A model generated the notes under the pieces. That model was not told where the DNA came from. It did no database searches and saw only the letters and a list, made by a program, of their open reading frames with translations. A stretch of DNA of 64,000 bases, from positions 186,001 to 250,000 of the forward strand of contig NZ_JAASAE010000003.1 of assembly GCF_012726205.1 (NCBI RefSeq), read 5' to 3'. The translations under genes and the position numbers were made by a program. Each line of letters opens with the position of its first letter. Position 1 is the stretch's first letter. Source of the stretch: Rhodococcus sp. HNM0569 (GTDB lineage Bacteria > Actinomycetota > Actinomycetes > Mycobacteriales > Mycobacteriaceae). Shown piece by piece: positions 35,426 to 44,906 of this stretch.

Positions 35426-36601
35426 ATGACCACGGATTCGGGGTGGGTGAAAAAGCTCGCGGCCGTCAGTCTGGTCGTGGTGCTGGTCGGCATCGTGGCC
35501 GCGGCATTGGTGCAGTTCGTCGGGGGCTTCACCAAGACCGTGCCGGTCACTGTCACCAGTGCGCGTGCGGGTCTCGTCATGGAGCCGGACGCCAAGGTCA
35601 AGCTGCTCGGCGTCGAGGTCGGGCGAGTCGGCAGCATCGAGTACGTCGGCGAGCAGGCGGTGCTCAATCTCGACATGCAGCCCGACATGATGTCGCGAAT
35701 TCCCGCGAACAGTCGCGTCGACATCAAGTCGACCACGGTGTTCGGCGCCAAGTACGTCAACATCGTCGAGCCCGAGCAGCCGTCGTCGCGGCATCTCGAG
35801 CCGGGCGCGGTCATCGCGTCCGACAGCGTGACGGTCGAGTTCGACACGGTCTTCCAGCATCTTTCCGACGTGTTGGCACAGGTGGAGCCCGAAAAGCTCA
35901 ACGCCACGCTCGGTGCCGTGTCGTCGGCGTTGCAGGGTCGCGGCGACGCGCTCGGCGAAACGCTCGAGCGGGGCAACAGCTATCTCGCCAAGATGAACCC
36001 GTCGCTTCCTCGTCTGCAGGAAGACCTCGCGAAGGCCGCGGACGTCACACACCTGTACGCCGACACGGCGCCCGACCTGCTACGCACGGTCGACAACGCG
36101 TCGGCGACGAGCGACACGGTCGTCGATCAGCAGGGCAATCTGGATTCCCTGCTGCTCAACGTGATCGGGCTCGCCGACACGACGAACGGGGTACTCACCG
36201 AGAACGAGCAGAACCTCACCACAGCGCTGTCCACGCTCTCGTCGACCACCGGACTGCTCAACGAGTACTCGTCGGAGCTCAGCTGCCTCATCGTCGGCCT
36301 GAACAACGTGCGCCCAGTGGGCGAGCGCATGTTCGGTGGTAACCAGCCGGCCATCGCGCTCAGCACCAACTTCGTCCCGGGTGCGGAGCCGTACACCTAC
36401 CCGCGGGATCTTCCGAAGGTCAACGCGAGTGGCGGCCCGGCGTGCTACGGGCTGCCCGATCCGGACCCCAACACGCATGCCGACTTCGTGGTGGCCGACA
36501 CCGGTAACCAGCCGTACGTGCCGTCCACCCAGCTCAATCCCGACCTGCCCAATGCGTTCCAGTTCCTGTTCGAGGGCGTGCTCCCGGAAGGAGGCCGGTA
36601 G
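35426..36601 (+). CDS. mce4A: Mce4A substrate-binding/tunnel subunit
   Basis: The 391-residue protein starts with a short cytoplasmic segment and a membrane anchor ('LAAVSLVVVLVGIVAAALV', residues ~11-29), then an MCE domain (~38-115, 'AGLVMEPDAKVKLLGVEVGRV') and a long helical region. MCE proteins form hexamers with a central lipid tunnel. In Mce4 this carries sterols. It starts 8 nt after yrbE4B, and its stop abuts mce4B. Length is close to mycobacterial Mce4A (~400). Confidence 0.95.
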   Translation: MTTDSGWVKKLAAVSLVVVLVGIVAAALVQFVGGFTKTVPVTVTSARAGLVMEPDAKVKLLGVEVGRVGSIEYVGEQAVLNLDMQPDMMSRIPANSRVDIKSTTVFGAKYVNIVEPEQPSSRHLEPGAVIASDSVTVEFDTVFQHLSDVLAQVEPEKLNATLGAVSSALQGRGDALGETLERGNSYLAKMNPSLPRLQEDLAKAADVTHLYADTAPDLLRTVDNASATSDTVVDQQGNLDSLLLNVIGLADTTNGVLTENEQNLTTALSTLSSTTGLLNEYSSELSCLIVGLNNVRPVGERMFGGNQPAIALSTNFVPGAEPYTYPRDLPKVNASGGPACYGLPDPDPNTHADFVVADTGNQPYVPSTQLNPDLPNAFQFLFEGVLPEGGR

Positions 36602-37624
36602 ATGCGTGCCACCAGTGTCAAACTGCTGATCTTCACCATCGTCATGTCGCTCGTGTTCGTCGCGCTCGCAGTGGTGTTCAGCCAGTACCGGTTCGCCAGC
36701 TCGAGCGGATACCACGCGGTGTTCACCAGTGCGTCCGACTTGAAGGTCGGCGAAAAGGTCCGCATCGCAGGCGTTCCCGTCGGGTCGGTCAAGAAGATCG
36801 AGGTCGGTCGGGACAATCTGGCGCACGTGAGCTTCGACATCGACAGCAAGAACGCGCTGTTCGAGAGCACGAAGGCCACGGTCCGCTACGAAAACCTCGT
36901 GGGCGACCGCTATCTCGAGCTGATGGACGGGCCGGGCGCGCCCGTGCCGCTCGACGACGGCGACACGATCCCGGTCGAACAGACGGCGCCCGCGCTGGAC
37001 CTGGACCTGCTGCTGGGTGGGTTCAAACCCCTGTTGCGCGCGCTGAACCCCGACCAGGTCAACCAGCTCTCGGAGGGGCTCGTGCAAGTCTTCCAGGGCC
37101 AGGGTGGCACGTTGGAATCGCTGCTGAGCAACACCAACGAGTTCACCAACACGATCGCGGACCGCGACCAGTTGATCGGCGAGGTGGTCGGAAACCTCAA
37201 CGACGTGCTCGGCACCATCAACGATCGCGGCGATCAGTTCTCCACCACGCTCGACAAGCTGCAGCAACTCGTGTCCGGGCTGGCGCAGGATCGTGACCCG
37301 GTCGGGGCAGCGATTCCGCGTATCTCCGGCGCGACAGGAGATCTCGCGAACCTGCTCGAGGGCGCTCGTCCCGATCTGCAGACCACGATCGCCGAGGCAG
37401 GCCGCACCGCCACTCAGCTCGACATGGGCCGCGACGACATCGACTGGGTTCTCGACCGGTTGCCCGACGCGTACCGCAAGCTCATCCGCGTCGGCTCGTA
37501 CGGCGGCTTCTTCCAGATGTACGTGTGCACGGTCGCATTCAAGTTCTCCGGTCCGGAAGGGCAGGACATGGTCCTCAACATCGGTGGCAACCAGAACACG
37601 GGGAGGTGTGCACCGAACCAATGA
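36602..37624 (+). CDS. mce4B: Mce4B subunit
   Basis: The 340-residue MCE protein has an N-terminal anchor ('LLIFTIVMSLVFVALAVVF') and the MCE domain ('SDLKVGEKVRIAGVPVGSV'). The coiled helical part follows, with 'TLESLLSNTNEFTNTIADRD'. It begins immediately after the mce4A stop, with GGAGG upstream, and overlaps mce4C by 4 nt. Confidence 0.94.
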   Translation: MRATSVKLLIFTIVMSLVFVALAVVFSQYRFASSSGYHAVFTSASDLKVGEKVRIAGVPVGSVKKIEVGRDNLAHVSFDIDSKNALFESTKATVRYENLVGDRYLELMDGPGAPVPLDDGDTIPVEQTAPALDLDLLLGGFKPLLRALNPDQVNQLSEGLVQVFQGQGGTLESLLSNTNEFTNTIADRDQLIGEVVGNLNDVLGTINDRGDQFSTTLDKLQQLVSGLAQDRDPVGAAIPRISGATGDLANLLEGARPDLQTTIAEAGRTATQLDMGRDDIDWVLDRLPDAYRKLIRVGSYGGFFQMYVCTVAFKFSGPEGQDMVLNIGGNQNTGRCAPNQ

Positions 37625-38682
37625 AAGCCGAACGCAATCCCGTACAGGTAGGAATCATCGGCATCGTGGTGTGTGCCTCCGCCGTCGTGGCCGGGCTGCA
37701 GTACGACTCGCTGCAGTTCCTGTCCGGGGGAGTCCCGTACAGCGCCACATTCGCCGATGCAGGCGGCCTCACAGGTGGCGACGACGTCACGCTTGCAGGC
37801 GTCGACGTGGGCACGGTGTCCGACATCGCGCTCGACGGCCAGACCGTGCTCGTGTCGTTCACGATCTCGGAAGGCATCGTGCTCGGTGACCAGACCGAGG
37901 CCGCGATCAAGACCAACACCGTGCTGGGCCGCAAGTCCCTCGAGCTCGCGCCACGCGGCAACGGCACGTTCGAGCCGAACGACACGATTCCGCTCGAACG
38001 CACGCGTTCGCCGTACTCGCTCAACGATGCGCTCGGCGACCTCACCGACACCGTGTCGGGCATGGACACCGACAAGGTCAACGAAGCGCTCGGTGCGGTG
38101 TCGGATGCCATGGCGGGCACACCCCCCGAACTGCGCGGTGCGCTCGACGGCATCACGCGTCTGTCGCAGAGCATCAACTCGCGCGACGAGACACTGCAGC
38201 AGTTGCTGTCGCGCGCCGAGAACGTGACGGGCATCCTCGCCGAGCGCAGCGACCAGATCAACGCACTCGTGGTCGACGGCAACGAGCTGTTCGGCGAACT
38301 CGACCGCAGGCGCGAGTCCATCAGTGAGCTCATCGTCAATGTCTCGGCCGTGTCGAGGCAGTTGAGCGGAGTCGTCCAGGACAACCAGGAACAGATGAAA
38401 CCCACGCTCGACAAGCTGAACACCGTCGTCGGTCAGCTGCAGGGACACAAGGAAGACATCGGCCGCGCGCTCGACGGCCTCGCGCCGTACTCGACCTCGC
38501 TCGGCGAGGCCGTCGGCAGCGGCCCGTTCTTCAACGCGTACATCTACAACTTCGGACTCGGCAAGGCCTTCCAAGGTCTGTCGGACGCACTCACCTGGCC
38601 TGAGCATCTGCCCAACGACCTCGAGTCCTACTTCGAGCCGAAGCCGTCGCCCAACGTCGAGCTCAAGGACCCGAACCGATGA
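37621..38682 (+). CDS. mce4C: Mce4C subunit
   Basis: The 353-residue MCE protein has an anchor at residues ~9-25 ('VGIIGIVVCASAVVAGL'), the MCE domain ('AGGLTGGDDVTLAGVDVGTV') and a helical tail with a Gln/Asn-rich coiled region ('SGVVQDNQEQMKPTLDKLN'). ATGA overlaps join it to mce4B and mce4D. Length is almost that of mycobacterial Mce4C (~357). Confidence 0.94.
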   Translation: MKAERNPVQVGIIGIVVCASAVVAGLQYDSLQFLSGGVPYSATFADAGGLTGGDDVTLAGVDVGTVSDIALDGQTVLVSFTISEGIVLGDQTEAAIKTNTVLGRKSLELAPRGNGTFEPNDTIPLERTRSPYSLNDALGDLTDTVSGMDTDKVNEALGAVSDAMAGTPPELRGALDGITRLSQSINSRDETLQQLLSRAENVTGILAERSDQINALVVDGNELFGELDRRRESISELIVNVSAVSRQLSGVVQDNQEQMKPTLDKLNTVVGQLQGHKEDIGRALDGLAPYSTSLGEAVGSGPFFNAYIYNFGLGKAFQGLSDALTWPEHLPNDLESYFEPKPSPNVELKDPNR

Positions 38683-39983
38683 GGCGCCCAGCGATCGCCG
38701 CGCGATTCGGCGAGCTTCGGAAGCGTCGCAGGCTGATTCCGGTCGTCGCCGCGGGCCTGGTGGTCGTCGTGCTTGCCGCGGTGGGCTACGTGTTCGTCCC
38801 GCGCATCGGAACACACACCGTCACGGCGTACTTCCCGTCGACCTCGGGGCTGTACGAAGGCGATGACGTCCGCGTACTCGGTGTTCCGGTGGGCAGGATC
38901 GAAAGCATCTCGCCCGGCGACGATTCGGTCGCGGTGCGGATGCGCGTCGACCGTGGTGTCGAGGTCCCCGCCGACGCGAAAGCGGTGGTTGTGGCACCGA
39001 GCCTGGTGTCCGGCCGATTCGTGCAGCTCACGCCCGTGTACGCGGGCGGTCCCGAAATGACCAGCGGCGCCGTCATTCCGATCGAACGTACCGCGGTGCC
39101 GGTCGAGTGGGACGAGATCAAGACCGAGCTGACGAAACTCTCGGACGCGTTGGGGCCGCAGGCCGAGGATCCGAAGGGCACGCTCGGCACGTTCGTCGAC
39201 ACTGCTGCGGAGAACCTGGAGGGCAACGGCAACGCGCTGCGCGACACGCTGCGCGAGCTGTCCGACACGATGAAGACTCTCTCCGACGGCCGCACCGACC
39301 TGTTCGGCACCGTTCGCAATCTGCAGGCCTTCGTCGAGGCGTTGTCGTCGAGTGACCAGCAGATCGTGCAGTTCGAAGGCCGGCTCGCCTCGGTCTCGAA
39401 CGTCCTCGCGGAGAACTCCGACGCGCTCGACCGCGCGCTCGGCGATCTCGACGTCGCCCTCGGCGACGTGCAGCGGTTCGTCTCGGAGAACCAGGAGTCG
39501 CTCACCGAGCAGGTGGGCCGACTCGCCGACGCAACCCAGGTACTCGCGGACAAGCGTCCAGAGATCGAGCGGGTACTGCACGTCGCGCCTAATGCGCTGT
39601 CGAACTTCAACAACATCTACCGCCCGCTCACCGGCTCCCTCATCGGCGCCGCGAGCCTGTCCAACTTCCAGAACCCGGTGCAGTTCATGTGCGGCGCGAT
39701 CCAGAGTGTCGAGGCCAACGACTCCGACCGCAGCGCGGATCTGTGCACGCAGTATCTCGGGCCGGTGCTCAACTCGCTCACCACCGGATATCCCGGGATC
39801 ATGACGAACGCCGCGACGGGCGTCGCCGCACGGCCCGACCAGATCACCTATCAGCCCGAAGGTCTCGCGGAGTCGGCGCCACCACGCAATGGTGCGGGCT
39901 CCGGGGCGGGAGGCGTCCTCGGCGGAGCGCCCGAGGTGAGCATTCCGAACGGGCTTGCCGGCCTGCTGGGAGGTGGACAGTGA
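38679..39983 (+). CDS. mce4D: Mce4D subunit
   Basis: The 434-residue MCE protein has a basic N-terminus ('RFGELRKRRRLIP'), an anchor ('VVAAGLVVVVLAAVGYVFV') and the MCE domain ('TSGLYEGDDVRVLGVPVGRIE'). A long helical region follows, and the tail is Gly/Ala/Pro-rich. Two cysteines near residues 345 and 362 could form a disulfide in the periplasm-like space. It overlaps mce4C by 4 nt and mce4E by 4 nt. Confidence 0.94.
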   Translation: MRRPAIAARFGELRKRRRLIPVVAAGLVVVVLAAVGYVFVPRIGTHTVTAYFPSTSGLYEGDDVRVLGVPVGRIESISPGDDSVAVRMRVDRGVEVPADAKAVVVAPSLVSGRFVQLTPVYAGGPEMTSGAVIPIERTAVPVEWDEIKTELTKLSDALGPQAEDPKGTLGTFVDTAAENLEGNGNALRDTLRELSDTMKTLSDGRTDLFGTVRNLQAFVEALSSSDQQIVQFEGRLASVSNVLAENSDALDRALGDLDVALGDVQRFVSENQESLTEQVGRLADATQVLADKRPEIERVLHVAPNALSNFNNIYRPLTGSLIGAASLSNFQNPVQFMCGAIQSVEANDSDRSADLCTQYLGPVLNSLTTGYPGIMTNAATGVAARPDQITYQPEGLAESAPPRNGAGSGAGGVLGGAPEVSIPNGLAGLLGGGQ

Positions 39984-41185
39984 CCACTCGACGCACCCGC
40001 AGCTGGGGTGTCACCGCAATCGCGGTGGCCACCACCCTCTCGTTGTCCGCGTGCTCGTGGGACGGTCTCAACTCGCTCCCGCTTCCGGGCACCGAAGGCA
40101 AGGGCGAGGATTCGTACTCGATCCGCATCCAGATGCCGAATGTCACGACGCTGTCGCCGAACTCACCGGTGCGCGTCGACGACGTCACGGTCGGTTCGGT
40201 CGCGGACATCGAGGTCGAGAACTGGCACGCCCTCGTCACGGTGCGACTCAACGGCGACGTCGACCTGCCGGCGAACACGTCGGCCAAGATCGGCCAGACG
40301 AGCCTTCTGGGTTCGCAGCATCTCGAACTGGCCGCGCCCGAATCCGCCGAGGCGCAAGGTCGGCTCGAGGACGGCGACGTCATTCCCCTCGACCGAGCGG
40401 GTGCGTATCCGACCACCGAGCAGACTCTGTCGTCGCTGTCGGTCGTCCTCAACGGTGGTGGACTCGCGCAGGTGCAGACCATCACGCAGGAACTCAACAA
40501 CGCGCTCGACGGCCGCACCGGTGCGATCCACGATCTGCTGCCCCGTCTGGACGAGTTGACCGGGAGTCTCGATCGTCAGCGCGGCGACATCATCTCGGCG
40601 ATGGAAGGCATCGACCGACTCTCGTCCACCGTGCAGGGGCAGAAGGACACGATCGACCGCGCACTCACGTCGATTCCGCCGGCGCTCGACGTCCTCGTCG
40701 ACCAGCGGCAGAATCTCACGAACGCGCTCACCGAACTGGGCAAGCTCAGCGACACCGCCACCCGCGTCATCGACACGAGTGGCGAAGACCTGAAGGCCAA
40801 CCTGCGCAACCTCACCCCGGTGCTGCGCGAGCTGGCGAACTCCGGCAACTCCCTCACCGAGGTGCTGTCGGTGCTCCTGACCTTCCCGTTCCCGATGAAG
40901 ACTCTCGACTCCGCGATCCGCGGCGACTTCGCGAACCTCGCGATGATGATCGACATGACCAACGAGCGGCTGCAGCGCAACTTCCTTACGGGCACCGTGC
41001 TCGGCAGCCCGGAAGGTGCACTGGGCACGCTCGCGGGTGTCGCCGGGCAGGCGGGCAACCCACTGACACCACCCGAGGCCGACGCCCCGGCGCCGGCACC
41101 GGCTCCGCAGATTCCGGGTCTGCCGGAGATCCCCGGCCTCCCAGCGATTCCCGGACTTACCGTGCCGGGAGGTGGTACACCATGA
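39980..41185 (+). CDS. mce4E: Mce4E lipoprotein subunit
   Basis: The 401-residue MCE protein has a lipoprotein signal peptide: 'AIAVATTLSLSACSWDG', with lipobox LSAC and lipidation at the cysteine ~25 residues from the GTG start. E subunits of Mce systems (LprN in mycobacteria) are the lipidated members. After the MCE domain and helical region, the C-terminus has a short Pro-Gly repeat ('IPGLPEIPGLPAIPGLTVPG'). That tail may reach toward the cell wall. It overlaps mce4F by 4 nt. Confidence 0.94.
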   Translation: MTTRRTRSWGVTAIAVATTLSLSACSWDGLNSLPLPGTEGKGEDSYSIRIQMPNVTTLSPNSPVRVDDVTVGSVADIEVENWHALVTVRLNGDVDLPANTSAKIGQTSLLGSQHLELAAPESAEAQGRLEDGDVIPLDRAGAYPTTEQTLSSLSVVLNGGGLAQVQTITQELNNALDGRTGAIHDLLPRLDELTGSLDRQRGDIISAMEGIDRLSSTVQGQKDTIDRALTSIPPALDVLVDQRQNLTNALTELGKLSDTATRVIDTSGEDLKANLRNLTPVLRELANSGNSLTEVLSVLLTFPFPMKTLDSAIRGDFANLAMMIDMTNERLQRNFLTGTVLGSPEGALGTLAGVAGQAGNPLTPPEADAPAPAPAPQIPGLPEIPGLPAIPGLTVPGGGTP

Positions 41186-42630
41186 TGCTGTCGCGTTTCG
41201 TTCGGACCCAGTTGATCATCTTCGCGATCCTCACCGTGATCGGGCTCGTGGTCATGTCGGTGGTGTATGTGCGACTGCCGTCGCTGCTCGGGATCGGTCG
41301 CTACAACGTCGTGGTCGAGTTGCAGTCGACGGGCGGCCTCTACCCGAACGCCAATGTCGCGTACCGCGGCACGGATATCGGCAAGGTTCGGTCGGTCGTC
41401 CTGGGCGACGACGCGGTCGAAGCGAACCTGTCGATCGACAGCGGCGCCGATGTCCCGGGCGACGTCGACGCCGTCGTCAAGAGTGTGTCGGCGATCGGCG
41501 AGCAGTACGTCGATCTCATCCCGCGCAGCGATTCCGGTAGCCGATTGTCCGAGGGCGACGTCATCCCGCTGTCGCGCACCGGGGTTCCGCAGGATGTCGG
41601 TGACATGCTCGACCAGGCCGACGTCTTGCTGGCGTCGATCGCGGACACCCGGCTGCGCACCGTCATCGACGAGGCATTCGATGCGTTCAACGGCTCGGGG
41701 CCCGATCTGCAACGGTTGATCGATTCGGCGCGCCTGTTCGTCGAGGAAGCAGACGCGAACTCCGACGCGACCCAGTCGCTGATCGACCGGATGGGGCCGC
41801 TTCTGGACACCCAGACCGTGTCGAGCGACGCCATTCGCTCGTGGACAAGCGATCTCGTGACCTTCACCGATCAGCTTCGAGCCAGCGATCCGTCGCTGCG
41901 TTCGGTGCTCGAACGCGGACCGAGCGCAGCAGAGCAGGCCGACCAGCTGTTCCAGGATCTTCGCCCCACCCTTCCGCTGCTGCTCGCGAATCTCGTGAGC
42001 GTCGGTGAGGTGAGCACGATTTACCATCCGAGCATCGAGCAGATCCTGGTGCTCTTCCCGCCGCTCGTCGCGTCGCTGTCGACGGCGGTCAACGGTGGCC
42101 CCGAGGACGAAGGTGCATTCGTCGACTTCGCGCTCGAGCTGAACGATCCGCCGCCGTGCACCACGGGCTTCCTGCCACCGGATCAATGGCGGTCGGGCGA
42201 CGACGTCTCGGTGCCGGACACCCCGAGCAATCTGTTCTGCAACGTCCCGCACGACGACCCCACTACCGTTCGCGGCGCTCGCAACCTACCGTGTATGGAG
42301 TTCCCGGGTCGGCGGGGGCCCACGCCCGAGGACTGCCGAAACGGGTTCGTACCATTGGGCAACAACCCGCCGTCGGGAGACGTGCAGTCGCCCGACGTGC
42401 CGTCGTTCACGACTCAACCGAGTTCGTACGGTGGTGACGGAGACGCAGGCGCCGGTGCCGGCGGGGGCGCCGTCCCCGCTGCGACGGTGCCCGCGACAGC
42501 AAGGCCGTACGACCCGATCACGGGCTCGTACACCGCTCCCGGCGGTACGGTCTACACCCAGCCCGATCTTGCGTCGGCATCGACGGGAAAGGAATCCTCG
42601 TGGCAGACGATGATGACCAGTCAGCAGTGA
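41182..42630 (+). CDS. mce4F: Mce4F subunit
   Basis: The 482-residue protein is the last MCE subunit: anchor 'LIIFAILTVIGLVVMSVVYV', MCE domain 'TGGLYPNANVAYRGTDIGKV', helical region, then a ~120-residue Cys-containing and Gly/Pro/Thr-rich tail with 'GAGAGGGAVPAATVPATA'. Its coding sequence overlaps mam4A by 31 nt, much longer than the 4-nt overlaps elsewhere in the operon. It is shorter than mycobacterial Mce4F because the disordered tail differs. Confidence 0.93.
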   Translation: MMLSRFVRTQLIIFAILTVIGLVVMSVVYVRLPSLLGIGRYNVVVELQSTGGLYPNANVAYRGTDIGKVRSVVLGDDAVEANLSIDSGADVPGDVDAVVKSVSAIGEQYVDLIPRSDSGSRLSEGDVIPLSRTGVPQDVGDMLDQADVLLASIADTRLRTVIDEAFDAFNGSGPDLQRLIDSARLFVEEADANSDATQSLIDRMGPLLDTQTVSSDAIRSWTSDLVTFTDQLRASDPSLRSVLERGPSAAEQADQLFQDLRPTLPLLLANLVSVGEVSTIYHPSIEQILVLFPPLVASLSTAVNGGPEDEGAFVDFALELNDPPPCTTGFLPPDQWRSGDDVSVPDTPSNLFCNVPHDDPTTVRGARNLPCMEFPGRRGPTPEDCRNGFVPLGNNPPSGDVQSPDVPSFTTQPSSYGGDGDAGAGAGGGAVPAATVPATARPYDPITGSYTAPGGTVYTQPDLASASTGKESSWQTMMTSQQ

Positions 42631-43457
42631 CGGATTCTGCGGCCAGTCCGGACGGCGCGGAATCGAGGTCCGGGGGAGCGGTCGCCACGGCGAAGCAGGC
42701 GCACGATTCGTCGACGGCACGGCCACGCAGGCGCGCACGACGCACCGCGGGCCCGCCGCAGGCCGGTGCGTCCGGGGCGGACACCTCGATGCGCGGGCCT
42801 GCGCGGCCTTCGACGCCCGAGCCCGAACAGGCGGCGTCGGTCTCGTCCACGCCGACGCCGACAGCCCCGATTCCGACAGCGCCCGCCCCCGCCCTCGGCG
42901 CACAGAACGACGGCGACGGCGAGCCCGCCGAGGCGCAGGCCGACGCAGCGACGCCCGGGCCGAAGCCTTCGCTGTCCAGGAAGACGATCCTGTTGCGCGT
43001 GGTGGCGGCAGTCGTCGTGGTCGCACTCGCCGCTGCCACCGGGTGGTCCGCGTGGACGGTGTGGGGCGACAGCAAGTACGACGCCCAGCGTCAGTCCTAT
43101 GTCGACACCGCCCGTCAGACGATCCTCAACCTCACGACGATCCATCCGGACACCGCGAAGGACGACGTCGATCGTCTCGTCGCCGGTTCCAGCGGACAGT
43201 TCCGCGACGAATTCGCCGACCGCCAGGAGCCTTTCGTCAGTGTCGTCCAGGACGCGAAGGTCACCACCGACGGCGAGATCATCGCGGCGGGCTACGAGTC
43301 CGACGTGGACGGCGGCGGCACCGTCCTCGTCGCCGCGCGCGCGATGGTGAGCAGCGCCGAACAGCCGGAGGCCGCGCCTCGTGACTTCCGTATGCGGGTC
43401 ACGATCGCGGACGACGACGGAAATCTGACCGCCTCGAAAGTGGAGTTCGTACCATGA
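42600..43457 (+). CDS. mam4A: Mce-associated membrane protein Mam4A
   Basis: This is a 285-residue protein with a ~120-residue disordered N-terminus rich in Ala, Pro, Arg and Asp, a membrane segment ('ILLRVVAAVVVVALAAATGW') and a C-terminal domain of about 140 residues with the NTF2-like Mam pattern ('YVDTARQTILNLTTI', 'FRDEFADRQEPFVSVVQDAKV'). Mam proteins stabilise the Mce4 complex. GTG 42600 has AAAGGAA upstream and lies 31 nt inside mce4F. Confidence 0.88.
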   Translation: MADDDDQSAVTDSAASPDGAESRSGGAVATAKQAHDSSTARPRRRARRTAGPPQAGASGADTSMRGPARPSTPEPEQAASVSSTPTPTAPIPTAPAPALGAQNDGDGEPAEAQADAATPGPKPSLSRKTILLRVVAAVVVVALAAATGWSAWTVWGDSKYDAQRQSYVDTARQTILNLTTIHPDTAKDDVDRLVAGSSGQFRDEFADRQEPFVSVVQDAKVTTDGEIIAAGYESDVDGGGTVLVAARAMVSSAEQPEAAPRDFRMRVTIADDDGNLTASKVEFVP

Positions 43458-44029
43458 GCGTCGGTGTGAGCACGGAAAACTCGAACGAAAGCCCGGGACT
43501 CACGGAGTCCGACCGTCGGTCGGAGTCGCAGGGGGCGAAGGAGCGCAGGCTACCGCAGTGGTTTCCTCGTGCCGTGGTGATCGGCTTGATCGTCGTTCTC
43601 GCCGCCGCGGCGGCGGGCCTCGGGTGGCAGGTTCACCGCAACGACGTCGTCGAAAAGGCGCGCACCGACGCGATGGACGCCGCAGCGCAGCAGGCCGTCG
43701 CGATGCTGGCCTACGACTTCGAGAATGTCGACCAGCAGTTGGCCGACGCGGCGGGCGGGCTGGCCGGATCGTTCCGTGAGGACTACACCAAGCTGGTCGC
43801 CGATTCGATCGCTCCCGCAGCGAAGGAGCGTTCGCTCACCGTGCAGGTGACGGTGCAGGCGAAGTCGGTGGTCGACGCGTCGTCCGACGAGGCGACCGTG
43901 CTGCTCTACCTCAACCAGGTCACCACGAGTTCCGATGTGCCCGATGCGAAGACGACGGGCAGTCGCGTCACGATGGATCTCGAGAAGACCGACGGCCGGT
44001 GGCTCGTGAGCCGGCTGACCCCGGTGTAG
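43454..44029 (+). CDS. mam4B: Mce-associated membrane protein Mam4B
   Basis: The 191-residue protein has one membrane segment ('AVVIGLIVVLAAAAAGLGW', residues ~37-55) and a C-terminal domain like that of Mam4A ('EDYTKLVADSIAPAAKERSL', 'ATVLLYLNQVTTSSD'). It overlaps mam4A by 4 nt. Its mycobacterial counterpart (Rv3492c) is the last gene of the mce4 operon, but here a further NTF2-like gene follows after 4 nt. Confidence 0.88.
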   Translation: MSVGVSTENSNESPGLTESDRRSESQGAKERRLPQWFPRAVVIGLIVVLAAAAAGLGWQVHRNDVVEKARTDAMDAAAQQAVAMLAYDFENVDQQLADAAGGLAGSFREDYTKLVADSIAPAAKERSLTVQVTVQAKSVVDASSDEATVLLYLNQVTTSSDVPDAKTTGSRVTMDLEKTDGRWLVSRLTPV

Positions 44030-44033
44030 GCAG

Positions 44034-44906
44034 ATGGAGACGGCGGAGCGTTCGCGGCGTCTGGAGTTCGTCCAGCGGTCTCCGGCTGCGGTCGCCGCAC
44101 ACGACAAGAAGACGTGGGTCGGGCTGTTCGCGCCCGACGGGGTGGTCAACGATCCCGTGGGGTCGCGTCCGCAGGTGGGCCACGACGCGTTGGGGCGGTT
44201 CTACGACGCGTTCATCGCGCCCAACGACATCGTGTTCGACGTCGCCCACGACTACGTGTGTGGCGACCTCGTGGTGCGCGATCTGCACATCGAGATCACG
44301 ATGGGTAGCGGCGCCCGGGTGCGGGTGCCGATGCACCTCGGGTATCGGCTGACCGGGCCGGACGGTGCCTTCGCCATCGCCGATCTGCAGGCGTTCTGGC
44401 AGTTGCCTGCGATGGTGGTGCAGTTGCTGCGACAGGGTCTTCCGGGGCTGCGTGCGTCGAGTGTGCTGGGTCCGAGGTTGATTCGCACTCTTGGGATCTC
44501 GGGATGTATCGGCTTCCTCGCCGGAATGCGCGGTGTGCACGGTCGCGGCCGTGCCAGGGCCGAGCGGGTGTTGCAGGCTGCGCGCGGCGATCGGGGCGTC
44601 GGCGAGGCCGCCAGGGGATCGGCGGTGCGCGCGGCGCTGGGCGGCGACGCGGAACTGCGCTGGGGCAGTGAGACCGTGTCCACATCCGAGTTCGCAGCAA
44701 GGCTGGGAAATCTACGGTGGCACAAGGTGATCGCCGCGGGCCGCTCGGTCACGGTGTCGCTGGACGGGCCGGTATCGTCGGGCAATTCACATGACAAAGG
44801 CGAAATGTTCTCGGGTGTCGCGTTTTTCGCGTTCGACTCGGCCCGTCGTGTCGCGGCTGTCGACGTCGTCGGCGAATCGGTCGGAAACTCGGGAGTGCAA
44901 AAATAG
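44034..44906 (+). CDS. NTF2-like protein fused to an unknown C-terminal domain, end of the mce4 operon
   Basis: The 290-residue protein begins with an NTF2/SnoaL-like domain (~1-130; 'TWVGLFAPDGVVNDPVGSRP', 'LGRFYDAFIAPNDIVFDVAHD') related to the small protein at 18584. Its C-terminal half ('ALGGDAELRWGSETVSTSEFAA', 'RWHKVIAAGRSVTV') is not recognised and could be a second NTF2-like fold. It starts 4 nt after mam4B. The stop codon TAG is the first three bases of a KstR operator. A role in handling the imported sterol is plausible but unproven. Confidence 0.7.
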   Translation: METAERSRRLEFVQRSPAAVAAHDKKTWVGLFAPDGVVNDPVGSRPQVGHDALGRFYDAFIAPNDIVFDVAHDYVCGDLVVRDLHIEITMGSGARVRVPMHLGYRLTGPDGAFAIADLQAFWQLPAMVVQLLRQGLPGLRASSVLGPRLIRTLGISGCIGFLAGMRGVHGRGRARAERVLQAARGDRGVGEAARGSAVRAALGGDAELRWGSETVSTSEFAARLGNLRWHKVIAAGRSVTVSLDGPVSSGNSHDKGEMFSGVAFFAFDSARRVAAVDVVGESVGNSGVQK

